From JBGTKH01 sp041744735 (GTDB lineage: Bacteria > Planctomycetota > Planctomycetia > Pirellulales > Pirellulaceae), in NCBI GenBank assembly GCA_041744735.1, contig JBGTKH010000383.1:1-16881 (forward strand): a DNA stretch of 16,881 bases, read 5' to 3'. The notes beneath the pieces were generated by a model. The model was not told the origin of the DNA, made no database searches, and worked only from the letters and a program-made list of their open reading frames with translations. Within the stretch, counting starts at the first letter, position 1. Each line of letters starts with the position of its first letter. Made by a program: the position numbers and the translations under genes. Of the stretch, positions 1 to 6,720 are shown one piece after another.

Positions 1-408
1 GGCGTGCCCTTCGTTTTCCACTTCGATCATCCCCATGTTGTCATGCGGCTCGCGAATGTCGTTCATGTAGATGTAAGGCAGCCGCACGGCGAACGTCAGA
101 TCATCGGTCAGTCCCCAAGCGCCGGTCAGAAACACGCCGGCCGTATAGTCGGTGCTGTCGGCCTCTTCGCCGGCGGTGCCGATGGCGATCAGCTCGTCAT
201 CCGAGAATCGCCGCAGATTGATGTAGTCCATGCTCAACGAGTATGCCGACTGGCCGCGGGCCAAGGTGGCTGCGGGCATCGTGATGATTGTGCCCGCTCC
301 AGCCCCGCCGAAGCCACCGCCCGGATGATCGGCGTCGGCAGCGGAACCAAAGGTACACAGCAGCACGACGGCGGCCAAAGCGCGGAAGTGACGGCGAAGC
401 AAACTCAT
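1..408 (-). CDS. Outer-membrane beta-barrel transporter-like protein, N-terminal part (truncated by window edge)
   Basis: The reading frame opens at the ATG complementary to 406-408 and stays open to base 1, giving 136 residues without a stop. An AAGGAG Shine-Dalgarno lies 8 nt upstream of the ATG. The N-terminus (MSLLRRHFRALAAVVLLCTF, then GSAADA) is a good Sec signal peptide with likely cleavage after ADA. The mature part is Gly/Ala-rich, then has MPAATLARGQSAYSLSMDY, RRFSDDELIAIG and TDDLTFAVRLPYIYMNDIRE. This pattern of a paired amphipathic strand start, a 'F-S-D-x-E-L' segment and 'TDDLT..(V/L)RLPY' is what I recall from planctomycete and proteobacterial outer-membrane transporter-like proteins (PF13557-type, often beside metal efflux genes). 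The family call is from memory of the motif and the substrate is unknown. It is transcribed divergently from the FHA gene. Confidence 0.72.
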   Translation of the reverse strand, partial: MSLLRRHFRALAAVVLLCTFGSAADADHPGGGFGGAGAGTIITMPAATLARGQSAYSLSMDYINLRRFSDDELIAIGTAGEEADSTDYTAGVFLTGAWGLTDDLTFAVRLPYIYMNDIREPHDNMGMIEVENEGHA

Positions 409-658
409 GCAGCAAACTCCTTGCAAAACGGGCGGAACGACGTCGGCACACGTGTCTCTATCGGAATGAAACCTGCGGGAAGTGCAACTAGACACGTGGA
501 AGGGGCGCTGTCGCCGAGACCGGCAACACGCATACAATCGACCCAGACGGCTTAACCGGATCGACCAAACAATCCTTGTCAGAGGCCCTGCGAGATCCAT
601 TTGGGCACACCCTAAGACTGTCGACGGGACAATTTTTGCAATCCAGCATATTTGGCTG

Positions 659-686
659 TTGACATTCGTCTAATGGGCGTTAATTT
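659..686 (+). promoter_or_regulatory. Candidate sigma70-like promoter upstream of the FHA gene
   Basis: A consensus TTGACA at 659-664 is followed, after 16 nt, by TAATTT at 681-686. If used, transcription would begin near 693, which would exclude the upstream in-frame starts at 652 and 673 and make the ATG at 694 leaderless or nearly so. The -10 matches the consensus only partly, so this is a candidate. Confidence 0.4.
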
Positions 687-693
687 AGTGGCC

Positions 694-1071
694 ATGTCGC
701 TCCATGCCGTGAAGACGTTCATGCTCCACAACACCAGCCGCGATGGTTTGGTGGAAGAGATTTCGCTGGCCCGGCTGCCGATCGTGATCGGCCGCGGCGC
801 CGAGGCCGAAGTTTGTTTAGACGACCGCTGGGTCAGCCGGCGGCATTGCCAAATCGACGAAGTGGACGGGCAACTGGTGGTCCGCGACCTGGGATCGAAA
901 CACGGCACGTTGTTAAACGATCGGCCGATCCGCGAGTCGGTATTGATGCCCGGCGACCGGCTGACCGTTGGCTTATCCGAATTCTTGGCTGCCACGCACG
1001 ATCATCTGGAAAGTGAGTTTGAGGGTCGTGATCGGGGGTGCGGGTTCGACCGCCGCCGCAAACCGAGATAA
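694..1071 (+). CDS. FHA-domain protein
   Basis: The product is 125 residues from the ATG at 694 and almost entirely one forkhead-associated domain, a phosphothreonine-peptide binding module. The FHA signature is clear: IGRGAEAEV (Gly33-Arg34), then VSRRHCQI (Ser48, Arg49, His51) and DLGSKHGTLLND (Gly67-Ser68, Asn75). These are the residues that hold phosphothreonine in known FHA domains. No transmembrane segment or second domain is visible, and the C-terminus is a short basic tail. The start is uncertain: in-frame alternatives are TTG 652, ATG 673, GTG 709 and ATG 721, and none has a good Shine-Dalgarno. I chose 694 because it follows the promoter-like motif and keeps the first beta strand. 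It lies 59 nt upstream of the sensor kinase gene in the same orientation, so it is probably a phospho-dependent adaptor in the same signalling unit. The partner kinase (Ser/Thr type) is not in the window. Confidence 0.85.
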   Translation: MSLHAVKTFMLHNTSRDGLVEEISLARLPIVIGRGAEAEVCLDDRWVSRRHCQIDEVDGQLVVRDLGSKHGTLLNDRPIRESVLMPGDRLTVGLSEFLAATHDHLESEFEGRDRGCGFDRRRKPR

Positions 1072-1130
1072 GATGGTTTGTGTTGCGTGTGCGAGTAACT
1101 TGACCTGCCCGGCCCTAGCGTCTGAGTTGC

Positions 1131-3488
1131 GTGCGTGTGATCGGACTGCCTTCCTCGATCCGTGTAAAGCTGACGCTGTTCGTAACTGTCGTGGTCACAG
1201 TCACGGCGGTATCGACGGCGATAGTGGGTTACCGGTTTGCGCACGAGACGCTGCGCGATCAAATCAACCAGCGGCTGTCACAGAAGGCCGCCGATCTGCG
1301 CAAGCTGGTGCTGGCCTACATCGCCCGGCAGCAAGGCCGTGCGGCGCTGGTGGCTAGCCGGACTCGACTGCGCCAGCTTTTGGACGAGCATACCGACGGC
1401 ACCATCTCGCCGGACCAGTTCCAAGGAGAAAGCCGCAAGATCCTGCAGGATGCGATCGACGGCAGCCAGCCGGCAAGCTTGCCCACCGAATTCCGTGGCG
1501 GTGAATTTCTGAGAATCTTGGTCGCGGACGAAAACGGCAACGTTGTCACTGGCACGGACGGCGTGCCGCTCGATCAGACTGTCGCGGCCAACGAGGACTT
1601 TCTAGCCGGCAAACATGCCGCGCATTTGGGCGTTCCCTTTCGGATCGGCGACGATTACCGCGCCTACATCGCCTGCCCGGCCGTAACACCAGGCGGGCGG
1701 CGGTTCGTGGTGCTGGTGCTCTTGGACGTGACGCCGCTGGCCGCCATGTTGCAAGACGAAAACGGGCTGCAGGAGAGTGAAGAGGTCTTTGTGGGCACGC
1801 AGACGGCCGACGATGACGTGCACTTGCTATTGCCGCCTCGTCTCAACCCGTCCATCACCGCCGGACCGGCCGAGCAGTTTGCAATTCTGTCGCGTGCCAT
1901 TCGCGGTGAAACGGGACTGATACAAACACACGATTATCGCGACGTAGAAGTGTTGGCCGCCTACGCCCCGGTGGGCTATCGCGACTGGGGCTTGGTGGCC
2001 AAGATCAACGCGGACGTTGCCTATCGCCCGCTGGCCATGCTGCGCACGGTACTGATGTTCGTCGAGGGGGGTATCTTGTTAGTGGGCGTCGCAGCATCGT
2101 ACTGGCTGGCCCGTCGGTTCTCGCGGCCGATCCAAGCGCTGTCGGATCAAGCGGCTGCGGTTGCCGCCGGCGATTTGAACGCGCGCGTGAAAGTCACCAG
2201 CGGCGATGAACTGGGAACACTGGCGGCGGCGTTCAATCACATGACCGCTGAATTGGCTGCTGCGTATGCCACGCTGGAACAGCGCGTGCACGAGCGAACT
2301 GCGCAGTTGGAACAAAGCAACCAGCAGTTGCACGCCTCCGAGCACAAGCTGCGCGAGCAAGCCGAGATTCTACAGTCGGTGTTAGAAGGCATCGCCGACG
2401 GTGTCGTGGTCGCGGACCGCGACGGGAATTTTTTGCTTTGGAATCCGGCGGCCGAACGGATTGTGGGCATCGGCCAGACAGATACCGGACCCGAACAGTG
2501 GAGCAAGCAATACGGTTTGTTCATGCCCGACACGTTGACGCCGCTGCCGGCTGAACAGGTGCCGCTGACCCGGGCACTGCGCGGCGAGCGCGTTGTGAAT
2601 GAGGAGATTTTCATCCGCAATCCATCCCGGCCGGAAGGTCTGTGGGTGAGTATTAACGGAACGACGCTGCGCGACCGAGAGGGCCAAGCGAATGGCGGCG
2701 TGGTTGTGTTTCGAGATATCAGCGACCGCAGGCGGGCCGAAGCGGAACTCAAGCAGTATTCGACCGAATTGGAACGCAGCAACCGCGAGCTCGAACAGTT
2801 CGCCTACGTGGCCTCCCATGACTTGCAAGAACCGCTGCGGGCCGTGACTGGTTACTGCCAGCTTGTACAGCGGCGGTGTGCCGACAAGCTGGATGGCGAA
2901 GCGAAAGAGTTTCTGAACTACGCGATCGACGGCGCCGCGCGGATGAAGTTGCTGATAAACGCTTTGCTGGACTACTCGCGCGTGCAGACACAAGGGCGGC
3001 CGCTGGTGCAGACCGACGCCGAGGAAGCGCTGGGCCACGCGCTGGCCAATCTGGCGGCCGCGATCAATGAAAGTGGTGCCCAAGTCACGAACGATCCTTT
3101 GCCGGCCGTCGACGCCGATGCCAATCAACTGGTCCACCTGTTTCAGAATCTGGTGGGCAACGCCATCAAGTATCGCCGCGATAAGACACCCGAGGTTCAC
3201 ATCGGCTGCCAGCTCAGAGCAGATCGTTGGGTGTTTTCGATCCGCGACAACGGCATTGGCATCGCTCCTGAGCACACCGACAGAATCTTCGCCATTTTTC
3301 AGCGCTTGCACACGCGCGAGGAATATCCCGGCACAGGCATCGGTCTGGCGATTTGCAAACGGATCGTCGAACGTCACAATGGCGAGATCTGGGTTGAATC
3401 GGAACCTGGAAAAGGCTCGACGTTTTATTTCACGCTGCCGGCGCGAACCGATCAACTCGCGCCACCGGCAACATCCGAAGCCCTATAA
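1131..3488 (+). CDS. Membrane sensor histidine kinase (extracytoplasmic sensor, HAMP, PAS, HisKA, HATPase)
   Basis: This 785-residue kinase autophosphorylates on His and should pass the phosphate to a receiver. Order: TM1 at about residues 12-34; an extracytoplasmic sensor of about 265 residues (Cache-like by size and position); TM2 at about 303-327 (GGILLVGVAASYWLA); HAMP at about 326-380 (RPIQAL, GDELGTLAAAFNHM); a coiled coil; PAS at about 411-535 (ADGVVVADRDGNFLLWNPAA); HisKA with phosphoacceptor His563 in ASHDLQEPLR; and HATPase with N box Asn677 (NLVGNAIKY), G1 DNGIGI (Asp706) and G2 GTGIGLAICKR. All catalytic motifs are intact. The HDLQEPLR type of H-box is shared with phytochrome-like kinases. 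The start is GTG 1131 (GTG 1137 is possible); neither has a clear Shine-Dalgarno. It has no receiver of its own, and the REC-phosphatase gene begins 9 nt after its stop, so that protein is the likely partner. The ligand cannot be told from sequence. Confidence 0.93.
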   Translation: MRVIGLPSSIRVKLTLFVTVVVTVTAVSTAIVGYRFAHETLRDQINQRLSQKAADLRKLVLAYIARQQGRAALVASRTRLRQLLDEHTDGTISPDQFQGESRKILQDAIDGSQPASLPTEFRGGEFLRILVADENGNVVTGTDGVPLDQTVAANEDFLAGKHAAHLGVPFRIGDDYRAYIACPAVTPGGRRFVVLVLLDVTPLAAMLQDENGLQESEEVFVGTQTADDDVHLLLPPRLNPSITAGPAEQFAILSRAIRGETGLIQTHDYRDVEVLAAYAPVGYRDWGLVAKINADVAYRPLAMLRTVLMFVEGGILLVGVAASYWLARRFSRPIQALSDQAAAVAAGDLNARVKVTSGDELGTLAAAFNHMTAELAAAYATLEQRVHERTAQLEQSNQQLHASEHKLREQAEILQSVLEGIADGVVVADRDGNFLLWNPAAERIVGIGQTDTGPEQWSKQYGLFMPDTLTPLPAEQVPLTRALRGERVVNEEIFIRNPSRPEGLWVSINGTTLRDREGQANGGVVVFRDISDRRRAEAELKQYSTELERSNRELEQFAYVASHDLQEPLRAVTGYCQLVQRRCADKLDGEAKEFLNYAIDGAARMKLLINALLDYSRVQTQGRPLVQTDAEEALGHALANLAAAINESGAQVTNDPLPAVDADANQLVHLFQNLVGNAIKYRRDKTPEVHIGCQLRADRWVFSIRDNGIGIAPEHTDRIFAIFQRLHTREEYPGTGIGLAICKRIVERHNGEIWVESEPGKGSTFYFTLPARTDQLAPPATSEAL

Positions 3489-3497
3489 TGGTCCGCG

Positions 3498-5024
3498 ATG
3501 CCAGACACGCTGTACAAAGTGCTGTTGATTGAAGACAATCCCGGCGACGCACGGCTGTTCCGGGAAAACTTGGCCGATGCGACCGGCGCCCGCTTCGAGG
3601 TCGTGTGTGCCGAGCGGCTGTCGGACGCCCTGCAAAGGCTGGCGGAAGAGGGCGCCAGGTTCGACGTCGTGGTGGTGGATCTTTCGTTGCCGGATAGCAG
3701 CGGCTTAGAAACTTTCGAGCGCGTTCGCGACGCCGCGCCGCACTTGCCGGTGGTGATCATGAGCGGCTTGGCCGACGAAGCGCTGGCCGTCCACGCCGTG
3801 CAGGAAGGGGCCGAAGATTATTTGGTGAAAGGGCAAGTCGAGCCGTTTTGGCTGGGGCGCTCGCTGCGATATGCGATCGAACGCCAGCGGATGCACCGGC
3901 AAATGCGGCAAAGCGACGAGCGGCTGCATCAGATTGTCGAACAAGCTTCGGATGCGTTTTTCGTCGTGGATGTCAACAACCACATCATGAATTTCAACCG
4001 CCGGGCGTGCGACAGTTTGGGTTACACGCACGATGAACTATTGGGAATGCCTTTTTCACGGATTGTGCCTGGCTTCGAGGCTGCCAAGTCCGCCGAAACG
4101 TGGGCCACGATTATGCGCGGCGAGGCCACGACGTTCGAAGGTGCGCAGCGCCGCAAAGACGGATCGCTGCTGCCCGTCGAAATCCGCTTGAGCCTGTTCG
4201 AGTTAGACGGACATTACATGCTGGCCTTAGCGCGCGATGTCACCGACCGCGTGCAGCGCCATCAAGCGGAATCCGATCTGCGCCGGCGGCAGGAAGAGTT
4301 TCTCGTGGCGCGGGAAATTCAACAGCAACTATTTCCCAAGCATTCGCTCGACGTGCCAGGTTTCGACATCAGCGGCGCGTCGTTCCCGGCCGACGAAACG
4401 GGCGGCGACTATTATGACTATTTGCCGATGAACGACGGCCACATCGGGATCGTGATTGGCGACGTGGGTGGGCACGGCATTGGCCCGGCGATTTTGGTAG
4501 GAGAAACGCACGCTTATTTTCGGGCCCTGTCGCAAACGTATCCCGACGTCGAGTTCATGCTGCGGCAGATCAACCGCCTGCTGGTTCAAGACACGAACCA
4601 AGTGCGGCTGATCTCGTTATTCTTCCTACGGCTCAACCCGATTCGCCGGTCGTTCGTGTACGCGGGGGCCGGCCACCAGGCGCATTGGCTGCACGCTTCG
4701 GGCGAAGTCACGACGCTCGAACGCCGCGCGATTCCATTGGGCATCGACCGGGACGCCGAGTTCCTCTGCTCGCCGCCAAAGACCGTCAAACCCAATGACA
4801 TCGTGTTAATGACCACGGACGGGATTGCCGAGACGGCCAATGAGCGCGGCGAGCAATTCGGCGAATCGCGCATGTTGGACGTGGTGCGCGCCAACCGCGA
4901 ACTTCCGGCCCGCGACATTATCATGGCGCTGTACGATTCCGTTCGTCAATTCGGTGCACACGAGCAGCAGCATGACGACGTGACAATCGTGATCGTAAAG
5001 GCCGGGCCGGAACCGAGCCAATAA
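3498..5024 (+). CDS. Response regulator with PAS and PP2C/SpoIIE-type phosphatase (RsbU-like)
   Basis: The 508-residue soluble protein has three domains. REC (about 5-130) has acidic pair Glu12-Asp13, phosphoacceptor Asp61 in VVVVDLSLPD, Ser89 and Lys111 in YLVKGQ. PAS (about 140-262) has ASDAFFVVDVNNHIMNFNRR. The SpoIIE/RsbU phosphatase domain (about 272-505) has the leading helix VAREIQQQLFPK, then ETGGDYYDY and GDVGGHGIGPAI, whose acidic residues bind the metal ions, and MTTDGIAE and QHDDVTIVIVK near the end. Such enzymes dephosphorylate a phosphoserine on STAS-domain antagonists in partner-switch systems. The receiver should let the upstream kinase switch the phosphatase on or off. Two STAS proteins in this window (6050-6406 and 14808-15179) are candidate substrates, which is inference. 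The gene follows the kinase by 9 nt, so they are probably co-transcribed. Confidence 0.93.
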   Translation: MPDTLYKVLLIEDNPGDARLFRENLADATGARFEVVCAERLSDALQRLAEEGARFDVVVVDLSLPDSSGLETFERVRDAAPHLPVVIMSGLADEALAVHAVQEGAEDYLVKGQVEPFWLGRSLRYAIERQRMHRQMRQSDERLHQIVEQASDAFFVVDVNNHIMNFNRRACDSLGYTHDELLGMPFSRIVPGFEAAKSAETWATIMRGEATTFEGAQRRKDGSLLPVEIRLSLFELDGHYMLALARDVTDRVQRHQAESDLRRRQEEFLVAREIQQQLFPKHSLDVPGFDISGASFPADETGGDYYDYLPMNDGHIGIVIGDVGGHGIGPAILVGETHAYFRALSQTYPDVEFMLRQINRLLVQDTNQVRLISLFFLRLNPIRRSFVYAGAGHQAHWLHASGEVTTLERRAIPLGIDRDAEFLCSPPKTVKPNDIVLMTTDGIAETANERGEQFGESRMLDVVRANRELPARDIIMALYDSVRQFGAHEQQHDDVTIVIVKAGPEPSQ

Positions 5025-5037
5025 CGATCCATCTCGT

Positions 5038-5509
5038 ATGATGTTGGTTTACTTGGATCGCGGCGAGTTGCCGGAGGCGGTCACGCTGGTGCTGCGTCTC
5101 TTTGACCGATTTTGCCGACCCACCAGAGACCATGATTCAGCGCTGCCGAGACGCCATCGAGCAGCACGCTCGGGCCGGAGAAAAGGCGAACCTACTGGCG
5201 GTTACTCAAGTGCTGACGCGGTTGCGGTATAATGATCCTGGATTACTAACAATATTGGGAGGTACAACGACCATGATCGAATCGCCGTTAATTCAGGAGC
5301 TCCGGACACAGTGGACTCGGGAGACCGCTTGTGCGCGAGCTCAGCAGGACATTCTCGCAGTCCTCGAAACTCGTTTTGGCGAAGTCCCGCGAGATCTGGC
5401 CGAGAAAATCGAATCCGTGGTGGACGAACACCAACTCACGGAACTGGTACGTAGGGCCGCAGCGGCTCCCAATCTGGAGGCGTTTCGCAGCGAAATCAAC
5501 CGAAACTAA
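5038..5509 (+). pseudogene. Remnant of an Rpn/DUF4351-like (PD-(D/E)XK nuclease/transposase-type) protein
   Basis: Two pieces of one family appear in different frames. The first, from ATG 5038, reads MMLVYLDRGELPEAVTLVLR. About 10 nt later, in the next frame, comes LTDFADPPETMIQRC, then KANLLAVTQVLTRLRYNDPG, MIESPLIQELRTQ and a C-terminal part with ILAVLETRFGEVPRDLAEKI and LEAFRSEI, ending at 5509. I recognise this order, and the 'NLLAVTQVL..LRYNDP..MIESP.IQE' stretch, from planctomycete proteins annotated as Rpn or DUF4351 family, where a long segment separates the first piece from the second. Here that segment is gone and the frame is shifted, so the gene looks like a product of internal deletion. 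A 78-residue C-terminal ORF from ATG 5273 has a GGGAGG just upstream and could still be translated. The family name is from memory. Confidence 0.6.
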
Positions 5510-5648
5510 CGCGCCGCAGCCATCGCGAACCGGCACGCCGCTGAGGCGCGGAAGAAACGAATCGAGCTCAATCGGGTGCACTTATTCCATCTTCTCAAGT
5601 TCGCTCACATATCGTCGGCACGGGCCGCGGCCGTCGTGGCCTCGGACT

Positions 5649-5972
5649 TCATGCGGCCGCCGCGTTTTCCCGGTATCGAGAGCAATGATTTGCCGCCGAT
5701 AACGTCAACTGATTGGCTGCGACGACGGCAAGGGCGCGCCGAGCGTCGCCTCGCGACATACCATTGTTCTCGCGCAGGCTGACCGGGTCCAGATTGATTA
5801 TCAACTCGGCACGTTCCTTCCAACAGTGGACGTGCGCTGGATCGTGATCCCGCGAGTAGATCATCACGTCAAACCCACTGTCCCGAAGCACTGTTTCCCG
5901 GCGGGTGGCCCCAAGCAAGCAAATCCTCGCCGACAAAATAACGTTCCGCGAACTCGACTGTTCATTGACCAC
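5649..5972 (-). CDS. DUF4160-family small protein (possibly damaged at its C-terminus)
   Basis: The diagnostic segment is TVLRDSGFDVMIYSRDHDPAHVHCW, read in two parts as TVLRDSGFDVMIYS and RDHDPAHVHCW, followed by NLDPVSLRENNGMSRGDARRAL. The '(S/N)xDHDPxHVH' core and the later 'G(M/F)S' helix are the hallmark of DUF4160, small proteins of unknown function often paired with DUF2442 and found near toxin-antitoxin genes. The longest frame starts at GTG 5972, but the first 25 or so residues do not look like the family. The GTG at 5889-5891 would give an 80-residue protein closer to the usual size. The tail after VVAANQLTL (HCSRYRENAAAA) lacks the expected aromatic C-terminal helix, and another frame just below stays open, so a small frameshift is possible. 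No DUF2442 partner is recognisable downstream. It is on the opposite strand to its neighbours. Confidence 0.55.
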   Translation of the reverse strand: MVNEQSSSRNVILSARICLLGATRRETVLRDSGFDVMIYSRDHDPAHVHCWKERAELIINLDPVSLRENNGMSRGDARRALAVVAANQLTLSAANHCSRYRENAAAA

Positions 5973-5993
5973 CCCCTGAACGTGGTTTACAAT
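5965..5993 (+). promoter_or_regulatory. Sigma70-like promoter for the STAS gene at 6050
   Basis: TTGACC at 5965-5970 and TACAAT at 5988-5993 are separated by exactly 17 nt, each one base from consensus. Transcription would start near 6000, giving a leader of about 50 nt before the ATG at 6050. It overlaps the extreme 5' end of the longest opposite-strand DUF4160 frame, which supports a later start for that gene. Confidence 0.6.
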
Positions 5994-6049
5994 AGCGGGC
6001 GATCATTTCCCCTTATCCCGGCAATGCTTACCAGCGAGTTCGGTTCACG

Positions 6050-6406
6050 ATGAACAAGTACAAGCACTTCAATCTGGAACATAATAATGAAGTCAGCGTT
6101 GTCACGCTGACCGACACCGAATTGCTCGACCGGCTGTTGACCAACGAACTGCAGGACGAATTGGTCGATTTTGTGGAGTCGGAAAAGCCGACCCAAATGA
6201 TTATCAATTTTCAGGAAGTGCGCCGCTGCTCGACCGAAATCATTAACGCGCTGCTGCGCAGCCGCAAACGCTTGTCCGCGCACGACGGCCGCTTGAAATT
6301 GTGCCAGATGCGCGCCGAAATCCGCGAAGTCTTCCGGTTGCTCAACTTAGAGGGCACCGTCTTTAAGATATACAAAACGGTCTCTGACGCAGTGCAAGAT
6401 TTTTAG
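6050..6406 (+). CDS. STAS-domain protein, anti-sigma-factor-antagonist type
   Basis: The product is 118 residues, one STAS domain with the usual alternating strands and helices: VSVVTLTDTELLD, then QMIINFQEVRRCSTEIINAL, then GRLKLCQMRAEIREVFRLLN and a last helix. Ser61 in RRCSTEIINALL sits where SpoIIAA and RsbV carry the phosphorylated serine at the start of helix 2. The usual preceding Asp is Cys60 here. In the known family, the unphosphorylated form binds an RsbW-type kinase and frees its target, and a RsbU-type phosphatase resets it. Both enzyme types are encoded in this window, so this is a plausible substrate of the REC-PAS-PP2C protein and a partner of the REC-HATPase proteins (inference). 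It has its own promoter and is monocistronic as far as can be seen. The start ATG 6050 has no strong Shine-Dalgarno. Confidence 0.85.
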   Translation: MNKYKHFNLEHNNEVSVVTLTDTELLDRLLTNELQDELVDFVESEKPTQMIINFQEVRRCSTEIINALLRSRKRLSAHDGRLKLCQMRAEIREVFRLLNLEGTVFKIYKTVSDAVQDF

Positions 6407-6447
6407 CCTCGGGTGGGTTCAGATCGCTCGGCTTCGGCACCTAACCT

Positions 6448-6551
6448 GGTTCCCAAGCTCCGGCTTGGGAACCCGCGCCGTCGAAGCTTTGCTTCGTGCG
6501 TTGGGAAGCGGAGCTTCCGGAAGTTGCGTTCCCAAGCCGGAGCTTGTGAAC
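6448..6551. repeat. REP-like palindromic repeat pair
   Basis: A perfect 11-bp inverted repeat (GGTTCCCAAGC, 6448-6458, and its complement, 6463-6473) forms a tight hairpin with a 4-nt loop. An 18-nt stretch at 6455-6472 also recurs as an exact inverted copy at 6528-6545. Smaller palindromes (GAAGC-TTT-GCTTC at 6484-6496 and GGAAGCGGAGCTTCC near 6504-6518) lie between them. It follows the STAS stop by about 40 nt and could act as a transcription barrier or terminator, though there is no U-tract. The rest of 6552-6705 shows no gene that I recognise on either strand. Confidence 0.65.
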
Positions 6552-6720
6552 GAGATCGCCACATTGGCATGCTAAATTGAGCGGATGGGTGGGGTTGTAT
6601 CAGCGAGTTTTCCAATCTCTTCGGCGGCGGCATTAGCGTCGCCCTTTTCATGGCTTTCACCCTCCTGCACAATGAACTCGTGCCGTAATGCGCATTGTCG
6701 CGCGGGCCGGAGGGATTGCG

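Noticed and set aside
2382..3455. Long minus-strand open frame (357 residues) opposite the sensor kinase
   Set aside because: It is antisense to intact HisKA/HATPase motifs, with no recognisable domain; a common effect of GC-rich coding sequence.
3484..3489. TATAAT just before the REC-PAS-PP2C start
   Set aside because: It overlaps the stop codon of the kinase gene and has no -35 at a usable distance.
6688..6720. Upstream ATG for the first hybrid kinase
   Set aside because: The ATG at 6721 has GGAGGG at proper spacing, while 6688 has no ribosome binding site and adds a non-family extension.
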